Part shown: positions 1 through 11,299 of the stretch, one piece after another | Numbering within the stretch: position 1 is the first letter of the stretch | Layout of the letters: the number at the start of each line of letters is the position of its first letter | Assembly (NCBI GenBank): GCA_022494885.1 | Contig: JAGVSM010003694.1 | Location: 1-64,000, forward strand | Length of the DNA: 64,000 nucleotides | Source of the DNA: Micrasema longulum | Lineage: Eukaryota; Arthropoda; Insecta; Trichoptera; Brachycentridae | Direction: 5' to 3' | The notes under the pieces: generated by a model | What the model saw: the letters and a program-made list of their open reading frames with translations, nothing else | What the model was told of the DNA's origin: nothing | Databases searched by the model: none | Translations under genes and position numbers: made by a program

Positions 1-1145
1 TATAAGATAGTGACAGATCATTTCCTTGACTGCAGTTTTAAATTTGAAGAAACCCACCAGATCGTGACCCGACAAGTATCAGCACAGCAGCTGACGGTGC
101 CTTGACAGAAAAACTACTATGGAGATAGAACGATGGGGAGTGTAGTACCAAAACTGTTTAACTTAATACCTAGTGAAAATCGAGAGGAAAAAACTAAATT
201 ACCATTTTAAAAAAAAATCATCAAAACCTTGTTAAGAAGAGGTTAACTAGGTGTAAATATTTTCACTTTGTATTAACCTCTGTACCTACCTTTTAAAAAA
301 TAAAAAATGTCAAGCAACCTCGGCTTTGTGGGAACAAAATACAAATACATATCCTATTTAATTAAATAAAAAAATAGTTTAAAAAAAAATTTCAAATTTT
401 AATTTCTTACTCTTTACTTTTTTTATAGTTTTTGTATATTTTAGTGAAAATATATTATATGTTTTTTACAGTCTTATTTTAAACTTTAAAAAAAAAACAT
501 TTTCCTCTTAAACTTAGATTGTGTAATTTTGTATTTTTTTAGTATGGAAATATGATTAAAGATAAAACTACATGTCCTTTTTTTTTTAAAATAACTTTAA
601 AAATAACAAAAATAACAAACAAAATAACAACAACAATATGTATTTTTTGTAAAGTAAAAGGCACTACGCACGTGTATATTAATAAATAAAAAGAAATGAA
701 AAATGTCTGCACACAGGGATTAATCTTACGACTTCGGTGCCAATCAAGGAACAGCTTGCACACCTCATACCGCACACCGCACTGAGTCTCCTTGGTGGTG
801 CCCACATGCACTGAAAAATTCCTCGTTGCCAAACGAGAAAAGCTGCCCGAATGAGATAGCTGTAATCTGGTAACCTTAGCATCTTTGTGCTGAACGAAAG
901 TTATCCAGAAGTACATAATATGCACTTTAGTGGATTGAGAAAAAAAGGGAAGTAAACTTTTCATTGACTGGGATTAAATTAATTGATTGAAATCAACAAT
1001 GAAATATTGCAGTGTCCTAAAATATTTCACGTCTTCTCTGCTAAGAATTAAACTCAGGATCTCAATAATGGAGGTCTAAATCTTCTACCACTTTTTTACG
1101 AAACCAACTTATCTCGACTCATAAACATTAAACATCTTACTTCAT
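1..1145. other. No gene; contains one copy of a dispersed repeat
   Basis: No coding exon is recognisable. The stretch from about 697 to 985 is clearly related, in the same orientation, to 25140-25385: both share the landmarks 'accgcacaccgca', 'gtctccttgg', 'cggtgcccaca' or its variant, 'aacgagaaaagctgcccga' and 'gcatctttgtgctgaa'. It is therefore a dispersed repeat. Positions 47-160 weakly resemble 25440-25560. The open frames on the minus strand here look like relics of this repeat, not a host gene. The remainder (170-690 and 986-1145) is low-complexity AT-rich DNA with long A and T runs. Confidence 0.5.
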
Positions 1146-1406
1146 TTTATCATTATTTCGTTTCCGCACCCAACGGCGCATAGGGCACTGCATTGGTACA
1201 CCAATCACAGCATATTTTGGTCATTTTTGTTAAATGAAGGTAAGATGATCAGTTTTAAGCTTCAGGTATCAGTCCAGGGACTATGAAATATAATAGTTTG
1301 AAAACACCCTTTTTAATCAATATTTCATATCAAACATGTCGGGAATCGAACCCGAGACCTCTTGCATGGTAGGCAAACGCGCTGTCCATTACACCACAAG
1401 GCCGAC
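1146..1406 (-). mobile_element. tRNA-derived SINE, family 1
   Basis: Read on the minus strand it begins with a tRNA-like head: an A-box-like 'gtgtaatgga', then the B box 'gggttcgattcccgac'. A body of about 190 bases follows ('agtccctggactgatacctga', 'gtaccaatgcagtgccctatgc'), and the end is AT-rich after 'ggaaacgaaa'. The same head and body recur at 7928, 40564, 52879 and elsewhere. It abuts the PLE terminal repeat that begins at 1409. Confidence 0.85.
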
Positions 1407-1408
1407 AA

Positions 1409-1860
1409 AATCTTACTTAATGTTATTAAATATTTGTAAACAACCACTTACCGATTGTTCACCCCGTTATCATATCTTCGTCAGGATACCAATCAAACCA
1501 ACATGCAAAACCCACTATACACCTTCACCATAGTAGGTTGTTGCACAAAAATATAAAACCAACACGACATGCATTTTAATAATCACATACACTGATTAGG
1601 ACTTCTGCATCCTTCCATCGCCTTTCTTTTTTTCAACTATTTCTCAAACAACATAAAATATTTTCATAATCTAATCAGTGTATTTGCTTATTAAAATGCA
1701 TGTCGTGTTGGTTTTATAATTTTATGCAACAACTACTTTGGTGAAAGTGTATAGTGGGTTTTGCATGTTGTTTTGATTGGGACACTGAGGAAGAGACGGG
1801 TACGTATCGAAACCGGTAGATATAGCATATCAATAAAATTACATCCAAAGCATTAAGCAT
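1409..1860. mobile_element. PLE-derived inverted pair of terminal repeats
   Basis: Arms at about 1474-1599 and 1671-1796 are reverse complements with modest divergence (both carry 'aaccaacacgacatgcattt' or its complement), separated by about 70 bases. The right arm runs into a hammerhead-like segment, CTGAGGA at 1785 followed by GAAACCGGTA ending at 1818. The left arm carries CTGACGA on the minus strand at 1480-1486. Outside the left arm, 1409-1460 matches 4895-4940 in reverse complement ('cggtaagtggt', 'ataacattaagtaa'). This shape fits the inverted terminal repeats known from Penelope-like elements. No reverse transcriptase frame remains. Confidence 0.6.
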
Positions 1861-2397
1861 GTTAGGTTTCATAATTTGAATGAGTTAACACTTTGATAAT
1901 CCAAAGGCCTCAATTTAATTATATTATACGTTTGTAAGAAGCCATTTGGAATACGCATCTCAGATATAAAATCCCCAATATGCCATATATATAACAAGAA
2001 TAGAAAATATTCAAAACAAATATATAAAGTACCTAAAATACAAAACCGGTATTTCTTATGCATCAATCTCGCTGCCTCCACCTACCATGGAATCACTTCT
2101 CTACAGTACGGCAGAGTGTGTGCGGACCAACTACTGCTTCACAAAATTATGACAGGAATAGTTGACTGTGCAGAACTACTTAGTTTAATAACAATACATG
2201 TGCCAGCCAGGATTTGTTGACGGTACCACCTGTTTCATGTACCAATAAGTAAAAAATCGTATGTTAAAGATGCTTTTCTTGGCTGGACTTTTTCAGTGTA
2301 CAATATAACATCTAAAAACATAGACTACACAAACATCACTCTATCAGATTTAAAATTTACACTTAAAATGCATTATGTAACTTAGTAGACATTATAA
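1861..2397. other. No recognisable feature
   Basis: Repeat-poor AT-rich sequence with slightly higher complexity around 2060-2230. No exon with convincing splice sites, RNA gene or known repeat was seen. Confidence 0.4.
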
Positions 2398-2734
2398 AAA
2401 TAAATACATACATCTCCCTTTCCCTCCTTATCCTCTCTTCAAGCATCCTTGTCATAATCCTGCCCAATTTACAATAACTTAATGTTCTTTAAAAAAAATA
2501 AAAAAATCTTTGATTATTGAAAAATATTAACGAGTACATGAAAATAACATGTTTATACTCGTATGTATAAACTTACATGTATTTATTTGATATGTAATAT
2601 ATTTTCTTTACTAACTTTGTATACTTTGTGGAAATCTGTTATTGGTTTTGAGTTTATACACTATATCTGTTTGTTTACTATGAATATGTATGTAGAACTG
2701 TTGGTTTCCCAAATAAAATAAAATAAAATAGGAA
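2398..2734 (+). mobile_element. Retroelement 3' end with (AAATA)n tail
   Basis: The segment ends in (AAATA/AAAAT)n at 2709-2732. Its body from about 2465 is matched in reverse complement by 12467-12715; shared words include 'tttactaactttgtatac', 'acactatatctgtttgttta' and 'atgtagaactgttg'. Two inverted copies with tails at the expected side support a 5'-truncated non-LTR element or SINE. No protein is left. Confidence 0.6.
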
Positions 2735-3099
2735 AGTCGGTTAGTTGTGATATAAAAATAATTAATAACATCTTGTTAAATGTTTAACCACAAAGATAAT
2801 GCTTTAAATATTAATAATATTAAATATCTTCCCCGTACTATGAACAGAAGGGAGTAAATGAAGTGGAGATTTTTTCTTTAGATAATGTGAAATTTAATCC
2901 TGATATAAATTTGAATAATGAATATGAGTTCTTTTTATTTATATTTTTTATTAATAAATTAATTGCAAAAAAATAATATTCATACTTAATAACATTGAAT
3001 CTATATAAACAAATTAATGTAAAATGAAAACGGAGTGTTCTCTGTTTATGATAATCTCCATCTAACAGGGCACAGCCTGTTCTAAGGTGGAGATTTTCT

Positions 3100-3840
3100 A
3101 TCTTTAGAGCATAAGTGAATAATATAATACTTGAATTGATTAATTTTAGAGTACCTGCTGTCAACACTAGGAGTACTTTATTGTTTCATTGCTCCAGTAC
3201 TTCTTTCAACCAACAAAACAATTCATTGATACCGAGACTGCATAGGTTAGGTAACACTTATGGAACAGCTGCAGACATTCTGTCCAATTCTTTACTATCT
3301 TATAAGTCCACAATATCAAGTTTATTTGTAGCAGCTCGTCAAACTATTATTGACAATTCAATTCCATAAATTAAAAAAAAAATACTTGCTTGTTCATTTT
3401 TATTACCTTTTACTTGTTTTTTATTTTTTTACTATTATATCAAATTGCATGGTAGTATTGGCAAATACGCATTTCATGGATACATATTTTTATTTCTTAT
3501 TTTTTCGTGATAATATATGCTTGCTTGTTTATTGATTTAACTTAAAAATGTCTTTCTTGCTTACCGTAACACTTTATTTATTGTTTGCTTTACAGAATTT
3601 ATTTCATAAGCTTATTTCTTTTCATTTTTTGTTTATATGCTTACTGTTTTTTCTTGCATACCTTTGTTATTATTGTTTTTTTTTTTACTTTTTTAAGCTT
3701 TTTATCATATCCTTTTTAATTAATTTCACATTTTTTTCTGTATATTCTATGTTTATTATTTAGTATGTTAGCATGTATTTCATTTTTATTTTTTGTAAAT
3801 GCCTTTTGGGCGCTAATGAACAAAATAAATAAATAAATAA
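3100..3840 (+). mobile_element. 5'-truncated non-LTR retrotransposon (jockey/CR1-like 3' end)
   Basis: A frame ending at about 3369 reads as the C-terminus of a jockey/CR1-type reverse transcriptase: a 'FRVPAVNTRS' segment, 'PRLHRLGNTYG', then 'DILSNSLLSYKSTI', the usual 'VP-x-R-x-TR ... R-N ... DIF-x-S' arrangement before the stop. A T-rich 3' region follows, and the copy ends in (AAAT)n at 3816-3840 after 'aaatgccttttgggcgctaatg'. The 5' part, including the RT catalytic motifs, is absent. Clade assignment is by eye. Confidence 0.6.
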
Positions 3841-4769
3841 GTAGTCCTATACTAATAAAACAATAACATAAAAAAGAAAAACTAAAACTACTTATAAATA
3901 AATGTTAATGCTATGTTATATATAATAATAAATGCTAATATTATAAATGCCTAGCTAATCAAATGTAAGAAATTAAAAACCGTTATTATACAAATATAAA
4001 GTACATAATGTGCCAAGAATACATGTTACTTAAACATAAATAATTTATTATAATATATAATAAAACAAGTATAAAGCAATGAACTACATAAAAATATATA
4101 TAATATGTGTACCAATTATATAAAGTACAACGTTTTTTGATTTACATATATTTTTCAAAAAAATCTCTTGCTACACTATTTATATGTGCAGTTATTTTTA
4201 TTATAAAATTTGTTTTACATTTTGAGTCGTTCAAATTTGGCAATCAATCATTTAATATTTTTGGAGCAATTACATTGTATTCCTTTTTACCAGAGGCGGT
4301 TGATACAAATGGGACAATATATGCTATATATGCTCTTCAAATAGACGATTCTTCAGATCTGTTGAACTACTTCTCGAATATTTGTATAATATCAAGTGTA
4401 CCAAGGTGCAAGTGAGACCATGATCACAATAGGTAACTGGGAGATTAAGTGATGTGAAGCATGAATAATGGACCAATGGTCCACGTCCGAATAATCCCGG
4501 TATATTCCGACAGATCCTATACGATGTTTCAATCATAATTCCAACACTGAAAACGGAATTACATATAATAAACTCCATTTATGTGTTTGTGGAAGATATA
4601 CCTCAGGGACGTATTGGGGCATACCTTGATTTGAGCCACAATATACGAGTATCTACTAGAAAAAAAAATACGAAACATGAAAATTGTCCACAAATGCCTT
4701 TAAAGTGAATTACTAGATATTTTTGATTTGTGAATAATTTGTGTTAACAATATCAACAATATTCCTAAA

Positions 4770-4945
4770 TTTAAAAAACTGCTGGCGTTATTGTACATTA
4801 CGTTGGTTTGGCAGTTTTCTTCCTTTTGAATGTTGGTTTAATTGGTGTCCTGACGAAGAGACGGGTACATCTCGAAACCGGTAGAGATAGAAAATTCGGT
4901 AAGTGGTTTCATACAAATATTCAATAACATTAAGTAAAAAAAAAA
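4770..4945 (+). mobile_element. PLE terminal-repeat fragment with hammerhead-like core
   Basis: Related to the repeats at 1409-1860, 40290-40400 and 62235-62817. CTGACGA at 4850-4856 is followed by a stem GAGA (4858-4861) / TCTC (4870-4873), then GAAA (4874-4877) and CCGGTA (to 4883). Beyond it, 4896-4940 matches the flank of the 1409 element. Known PLEs carry hammerhead motifs in their terminal repeats, which supports the assignment. No protein remains. Confidence 0.65.
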
Positions 4946-6811
4946 TATCAATTATATATGATTCCACCCCTATACATTTCACCTAACGTGTAAAGAACCA
5001 ATCATATTGCAGTATTCCACTCATACTTCTATATACGTTTTGAGGTGGTAGAAAACATATGTATTATCACTTATACAAGAAAATGTGTCTGCTATAATTT
5101 TTTTTGTAACGAGTGCCACTTGAGGGTTGTTTGAAAGGTAACGCTCGAGTAAATTTAAAGGGATTAAAAACACCTTTTACCGAGGATTAAGCCGTAAAAA
5201 CGTGCGGGATTGGGGTGTCGGTATTTTGTGTAAATATTAAAATCTACATCATCATATATACACATGGCTTTGTTTTTATTTTTTCATTCGAATATAACTT
5301 GTTATTTTGTATCCTTTTCTCATTGAAATAAGACCTTAAGCCTCCTATATATCTTGTTTCGCATCGATAGGAACGATGTTATCAATCTTTTTTCAATTCG
5401 AGGCATATGAAAATTTACTAATCTACTTTCTTTGCACACTTTTATTCGTTTATTATAAATTGCGATATTTTGATATTTTTTCATTATTTATTCTTATTTA
5501 TTTATTAATTGATATTTTTCTCTTACAAACTATAGTTAATAATAAAAATTATGTGACCTCACTGGGGTTTTCCGTGCCAAGGACACTTAACAATATACCT
5601 TTTTGAAATTACATTTGAGAATAAACAAAGAAGACTTACTTAAGAAACAGAGATAATTAACAAAATATTCAGACAATTTTAAAAACAAGGTATTTACGTA
5701 CATCTTTATTATTTATATTACAAAACACACAATGAAAATAACAAAAACCTAACATAAGCTAAACACTTGTGGAGCAGTTGATTCAATATTGGTTTTGGCG
5801 AATGAGACAATCCATTTTACCTCTACCTAGCTCTACTACCCATTTTTGTTAAAGTCTTTTAAAACATTTTCTCGTTACTAATTGTTTTAATAGATAGTGG
5901 AAGTAGGTTATAGATTTATTATTAAAGGTTATTATTTATTTAATTGTTTTATCTAATTTAGTACTCACTGTTACTTGACTTATTATATATTGCTTCAATA
6001 TCTTACTTTTTTAACCATATCTCAGCTATCAATTATCATTTCAATTATATTTTTGTATTATTTTCTTTTGCTTTCAATGATTCTATTATTTGACATATTT
6101 TGATAATGCATGAAATTGAACTTCTATAATTTATATTATTACATATTAATAAGATTGTTTTGCCTTTTTTGGGTAGTTATTATTAAATGTTTTATTCTTC
6201 ATTACTTTTATCTTATTTTTATGGATTATATTCTATTGCATCACATGTTATCATAATTCAACTCATTTTACAGTGAACTTATTATTATTGTTAGTTATTG
6301 TGACTTGATACTTAACACGAAATTTTTTTTAGTCGGGACAAAAAAAAATCATTGTTCTCCGTGATAAAATTGTGTATTTTGTGCATTAAATAATAAAATA
6401 AAAGGCTCAGCCTAAAAAGCCTTTATAAGTTCATGAATCTGTAAACGAATTTAATTTTGAATGAATATAAAAATAAATAGTTGCATCAATACTATAAAAT
6501 GAAACGAACGATATCAGAAGAATGATGATAACTGCTTTAAAAGAAAGAAAAAAAGCAAATATTTACTTACAATTATTATTGACCAAAATATAATATTGAT
6601 AGAACAAAAGAATCAAATATCTAATTGAATGAGAAAACATTATTAAATTACGAAATGTACTTTAAATATTAAAATCAATGTACTTTGAAGTCGCCCTATA
6701 TGTAAAATAATTAGAAAAATACACTATAGGCTAATTTGTTATCATTTTTTTTTGTTATCATGTTTTCTTCTTTTTTTTGTAAATATAAATATTTTCGTCC
6801 TGATAATTTAC
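4946..6811. other. No gene; AT-rich DNA with a possible retroelement tail
   Basis: No exon recognised. Around 5820-6410 a very T-rich stretch ends in 'aaataataaaataaaa', which looks like the 3' region and tail of a plus-strand retroelement. It is followed by a short hairpin, AAAGGCT/AGCCTTT, at about 6401-6423. The rest shows nothing I can name. Confidence 0.35.
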
Positions 6812-6933
6812 TCAAATATTTGATTTTAAGGACCATTTTCAACGAGTTGTAGTTAGGGTAGAGTGGAATTCGAACCACGGACATTTAAGCCGTGAGTCCG
6901 AGACCTTAGCTACAAGACCACAACCTGATTCAA
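6812..6933 (-). mobile_element. tRNA-derived SINE, family 4
   Basis: On the minus strand: 'gtggtcttgtagctaaggtc' (A-box-like), 'cggactcacgg', then the B box 'gtggttcgaattccac' (6863-6878) and 'ctctaccc'. The downstream body contains 'acaactcgttgaaaatgg'. Related copies lie at 15387, 31887 and 36851. Confidence 0.75.
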
Positions 6934-7256
6934 TGATAAACAATATGCACATAACTTACTTTAACACTAATAAATTCGCCAAAAGCGTATTCTCCTACAT
7001 TATTTTTGAACAAATTAGTAAACAATTTTAAGCACCTTTACCGTCCACTGCGCAAATACCACGAGCAGCTTTGGCAGCATTATCCATCCCTCGATTGAAA
7101 GCAAATAGAAAGAGTTGTCAAAAATGCTCACTTTCATATACTTGACATTCCATTTCGATATTTTATAATCTAATAAAACAATAATAATACGCAACCTTAA
7201 AGAAAACACAATTATCTGAAAGCAGATTTTTTTTTTCGAATGACGTAAAACCATAT

Positions 7257-7491
7257 CTGAGCCCCGATTACAATGGGAAGTTAACGTTTATCTTATCTAC
7301 AAAGTAAAAGTAAGTTTTCAGTATGAAAAGAAGAATATGCATACAACTTTTTCTTTTGAACATTTTTAATTATAGGTAACCGACGAAGATACTTTAAATG
7401 TTTGTGCAAATTTACTTATTTTCATACACAAATATCGGTTTTTCTTCATATATAGTCGAAGATAGCTCTGTTCATTTCCCATTGCAATAAT
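7257..7491. mobile_element. MITE-like element with 'gccccgattac' terminal repeats
   Basis: The left end 'gccccgattacaatgggaag' is matched by the inverted right end 'cttcccattgcaat' form at about 7473-7491 ('ttcccattgcaataat'). A second, interrupted copy at 44599-45441 shares the ends and the interior ('gacgaagatactttaaatgt', 'acaaatatc'). There is no coding capacity, and about 235 bases fits a non-autonomous DNA element. Confidence 0.55.
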
Positions 7492-7927
7492 TTATTTTTT
7501 ATCTATTTTCAAGAAAACTATCGAGTAAGAATGTTATGATTACATAAAGTGCTAAATATGGTCAGTTTACTTTGGGTTATTAATGCATGTAAAGCTCTGT
7601 ATGGTCCGATTTAATTTGTTTTACAAACATTTAAAAAATTAATATAATATGTATTTTTTCCTAGATCATTCCAAGTCTCCTCCAAAACATATATTTTTTT
7701 CTAACTTCAATAAAAACCAAAGCAAGGGATACCTTTAAGACACCTTTACCATTTTTTAAAACTTGTCGTGCTCATTTTTAAATTTGGAAAAAAATATAAA
7801 ATAACACCCAATAGTATGCACATTGCACATACATACATGTCAAGTAAAACCGTAGTACTTCTTCAGTATATTTAATAAAATGTATTTAAACAAGAGACTA
7901 GTATGATTTAAATAATATTATATATTC

Positions 7928-8175
7928 GGCCTCGTGATGTAATGGTCAGCGCGTTAGCCTGCCATGCAAGAGGTCTCGGGTTCAATTCCCGACATTTATT
8001 TAAAAAGGGTGTTTTCACACTAGAATATTTCATAGTCCCTGGACTGGTAACTGAAGCATAAGACTGATCACCTTACCTTCATGTAACAAAAATGATCAAG
8101 AAACGCTGCGATTGGTGTACCAATTCAGTGCCCTATGCACCATTAGGTGCGGAAATGGAATGATGATGATGATGA
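7928..8175 (+). mobile_element. tRNA-derived SINE, family 1, near full length
   Basis: Best copy in the window. It starts 'ggcctcgtgatgtaatggtc' (A box), has B box 'gggttcaattcccgac' at about 7978, then a body with 'agtccctggactggtaactg', 'gattggtgtaccaattcagt' and 'gccctatgcaccattaggtg', and ends in (GATGAT)n at 8162-8175. The head resembles tRNAs of the Gly/Val type. Its promoter boxes are well preserved, so Pol III transcription is plausible. Confidence 0.9.
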
Positions 8176-10260
8176 ATATTATATATCATATAGCAGTAAC
8201 TCAACTTTTCGAATGCTATAAAAATCACTTTAACTTTTGTATTTTACATACCTACACTTAAAAATATATTTTGTATGCTTTAAGTTTTTGCCTAAAACTG
8301 TTATGATTTTTCAAAAATATTTCATTTTATACCCACCAACTTTTACTTAATAGTTTCTCTTTATCAATGTTCACCTATAAAGCATAATTCGATAATAAAA
8401 AAAACCTTTATTAAATAGGTACATATTTATTAGACCTACATATTTTTATTAATTTTCTTTATTTTTTCAATTACATAGTTTAACATCGTTTCGAGTAATG
8501 CCTAGTAGGAGAAGATCCGTACTAAGGCCGAATAATATGTGCGTTTATTTTTATATCCACATACATAAACACACACATTTGCAGTCATATAAATATTTGT
8601 CCACATACATACACATGCGTACATGTTGATGTATACTTTAGAGTGAGCCGATGATTTATGAAGTTTTTTTATTTTTTTAGATTTCAAAGTAAAAGATGTT
8701 TAAAAATTGCATTTTGAATCACATTGAACGCAAATATTATTGAAAAAAATATTTCACACTATTTTTGACCCTCAACCGAGGTTTGAAGTTGGTCACTATC
8801 TGAACATTTTGTTAATTATCTGTATTAATAATTTATTTTTTTTAAGATATAACTTTATCCCATTATAAATTCGAATACTTTTAGAAACTACCAAAATGCA
8901 AAAAGTTTGCACTCAGCAGAACTGATTCCGTTGAGCGCCTGGTTAATATTGACGAAAACAATGGCTCATTAAAACAATGTTACATATTTATTGCAAAACA
9001 AAGTGCAACTAAAGCCCTAAGATACTTATTTAATAAAATTTGCTGCACATTATAAAATTTCATTGGACTGATTTTCTTACTTAAAAACGATATGCCGGTT
9101 TAGCGCACAAAATCGACTTTTTCGAAAACTTCAAGCTCTGGTTGAGGCCCAAAAGTAGTATCGAACATTTTTTTTCATGTTTCGTGCATTCCAAGTAATC
9201 TAAAAGACAACTTTTTTTACCCTTTTTATTGCAAAATTTGGAAAAAAATATCGGCCCACCTTAATATACACAGACCCATACATAAACACCCTCACACACA
9301 TACATATACACATACGTATATATGATATATAATTAACTAATCTTGTTATACCATAAAATGCTTGAATCGTAATTTTGTACTTGTCATGTAAAAACCATCT
9401 GGGCGTTTTTTAATAAAACCTTATAATGTAAATTTTACACAATATTGGGATATTTTGTTCGATTTAACCAATGCAATGCTATCAAAATCATACAATTTCG
9501 ATACATTTGAGATTCATCGCTGAATCTAATTCTTTTTGAATTATTTCTACTGTAATTTGTATATTTCTTCACATATCAATACACCCTTTGTTCAACATAA
9601 TGCATTATCTTCCATCTACACCCTCTTGCGTCCCTCTACCCTCTCAGTCGCTTCTTCTCCCCTTCATGTCTATTCCCACTTCTGTTTATGTGTTCGCATT
9701 CCGCATAGGTGGCTCTTCTCACTACCGTGCGAAATCTGACCGATGGATTCCTGTTCGTGATTTGGCGTGACGCGTCATGGTAGATCCTAATGGAACAATG
9801 TTACAGGGAATATTAAATGATTTCTAGGGGTGGGTTCCAGTGTGGGAGATTCTATATTCAATAGATTAATAATGATAAGATTTATGAACATACATAAATA
9901 GGTACATTACAAAGCAGTGACGAAATCAATCGACGGCGATTAGTCTTGCTAATCATTCCGGAACAGCTCTATAAATGTTGGCAACACTTTTATGCACTTA
10001 TGAACAATGTTATATTTTTAGTTTATCCAAATAAATGTTTGTAGATCCAATATTACAATTTACTCCTCTTGAAATTTCATAAAGAGACCAATATCTTAAC
10101 ATAGATGGAGATAAAAATATATTTGATAAGTATCTCAACCGAGATGAAGGAAGTACTATAAAATGTGAAAATCCAGGCATTTTAAGGGCTGTTAACCAAA
10201 TTTTGTAAATAAAAAAATAAAAAAAACTTTAGGCATAAAAGTAAATGTTACATAGTGCGT
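8176..10260. other. No gene; AT-rich DNA with short CA/TA microsatellite
   Basis: No exon recognised. A CA/TA-rich stretch lies near 9285-9335. A C/T-rich higher-complexity patch at 9600-9790 has no consistent reading frame on either strand. Nothing else to report. Confidence 0.4.
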
Positions 10261-10990
10261 AAAACGTTCACTGAAGCCAGCCAATGACCATTAATAAGCA
10301 TTTAGAGTTGCACGATCAGGTTGATGAATTTAGTCGTAAACTTTATAGCAGTTGGCACTCACTTAAAAGATTGCAAAATTTCTGGTCGATCAATGTTAAG
10401 CAAAAATTAGTCCAGAGTTTACTTCTCCCACTCCTTGATTATGCAGATGACTGTTACTCAGATGCTAATTCTGCACTGCTTGATACTTATCAATTGGAAC
10501 GATTGCAGAATGTTTTTATAGATTATATCTTTGATCTATGCAAATTGAACCACATAACCGAATACCGCACGCAACTATACTGGCTCAGTATCAGACATAG
10601 AAGAAACATTCACATCCTATCGCTCCTTTACAATATTTTGAATAATCCCACTTCGCCTGTTTATTTGAGAGAGCTCTTCCAACCTTTATCACAACTTGGA
10701 CTATCTTCGCCCTAGTAACGGGAGAACTCTTTAAATACCCCTTCCCGCTCTAATTTTCTTGCTTCCTTTTTCACAACAGTAGCTGCTCGATTGTGTAATA
10801 ATCTACCCACTAATTTAAGAGACGCCCCTTCCTTATTTACATTTAAATCAAGATTTAAATGTCACTACTTCAATGTTTGAGTTATTCCTTTCTCCTCCTT
10901 TTTTCCATCCTATCACCCGTCCTCTCCTCTCTTCATAGTGTTGTGTAATTTTTTTAGTTGATTTTTATTTTTAATTTTTGCATAAAATTA
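10261..10990 (+). mobile_element. 5'-truncated non-LTR retrotransposon, jockey-like RT C-terminus
   Basis: An uninterrupted 143-codon frame (10284-10715) gives the C-terminal part of a non-LTR reverse transcriptase. It has 'SSWHSLKRLQNF', 'QSLLLPLLDYAD', 'LERLQNVFIDYIF', 'RRNIHILSLLYNIL' and 'PVYLRELF', the conserved order after the thumb region in jockey/CR1-like elements. The homology continues past the stop through 'tgctcgattgtgtaataat' to about 10880 in another frame, so at least one disabling mutation is present. A diverged relative is at 28670-28990. The catalytic domain is missing. Confidence 0.8.
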
Positions 10991-11168
10991 TAAGTACAAT
11001 TTTTTAAACTTATGTTAGTAAATATGAGTATAAAACCAATTATCAAATTTTTAAGTCTACCGGTTTCTAACATTAGTTAAAATGTTCGACCACAAAGTTA
11101 ATGCTTCAAACAAAAATAAAATGGTTAATTTTAGGTAAGAAAAATTGCCTTTTTAAAATATTATTATT

Positions 11169-11236
11169 ATTTTGGATAAATTATATAGCGCCATTTTCGT
11201 AATATAATACCTCAAAAGCGCTTCACAAAGTAATTC
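11169..11236 (-). mobile_element. LINE 3' end with ATT-type tail ('tagcgccatttt' family)
   Basis: (ATT)n followed by 'ggataaattatatagcgcca' and 'cctcaaaagcgct'. In reverse complement it ends '...ggcgctatataatttatcc(AAT)n', the form typical of L2/CR1-like 3' ends. Relatives lie at 14186, 15955, 25084 (minus) and 44306 (plus). Confidence 0.5.
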
Positions 11237-11299
11237 TATAAATAAATAAATTTAATTGAAGCTTCTAAATTTGTAATTTAATTTTAAAAATATATTTTG

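Noticed and set aside
3350..3763. Strings of Phe/Leu-rich frames resembling membrane proteins
   Set aside because: They lie in the T-rich 3' region of a LINE fragment. Composition alone explains the hydrophobicity.
4324..4578. 84-codon Cys-containing minus-strand frame
   Set aside because: Looked like a possible LINE C-terminus at first, but the conserved residues of the other LINE remnants are not there.
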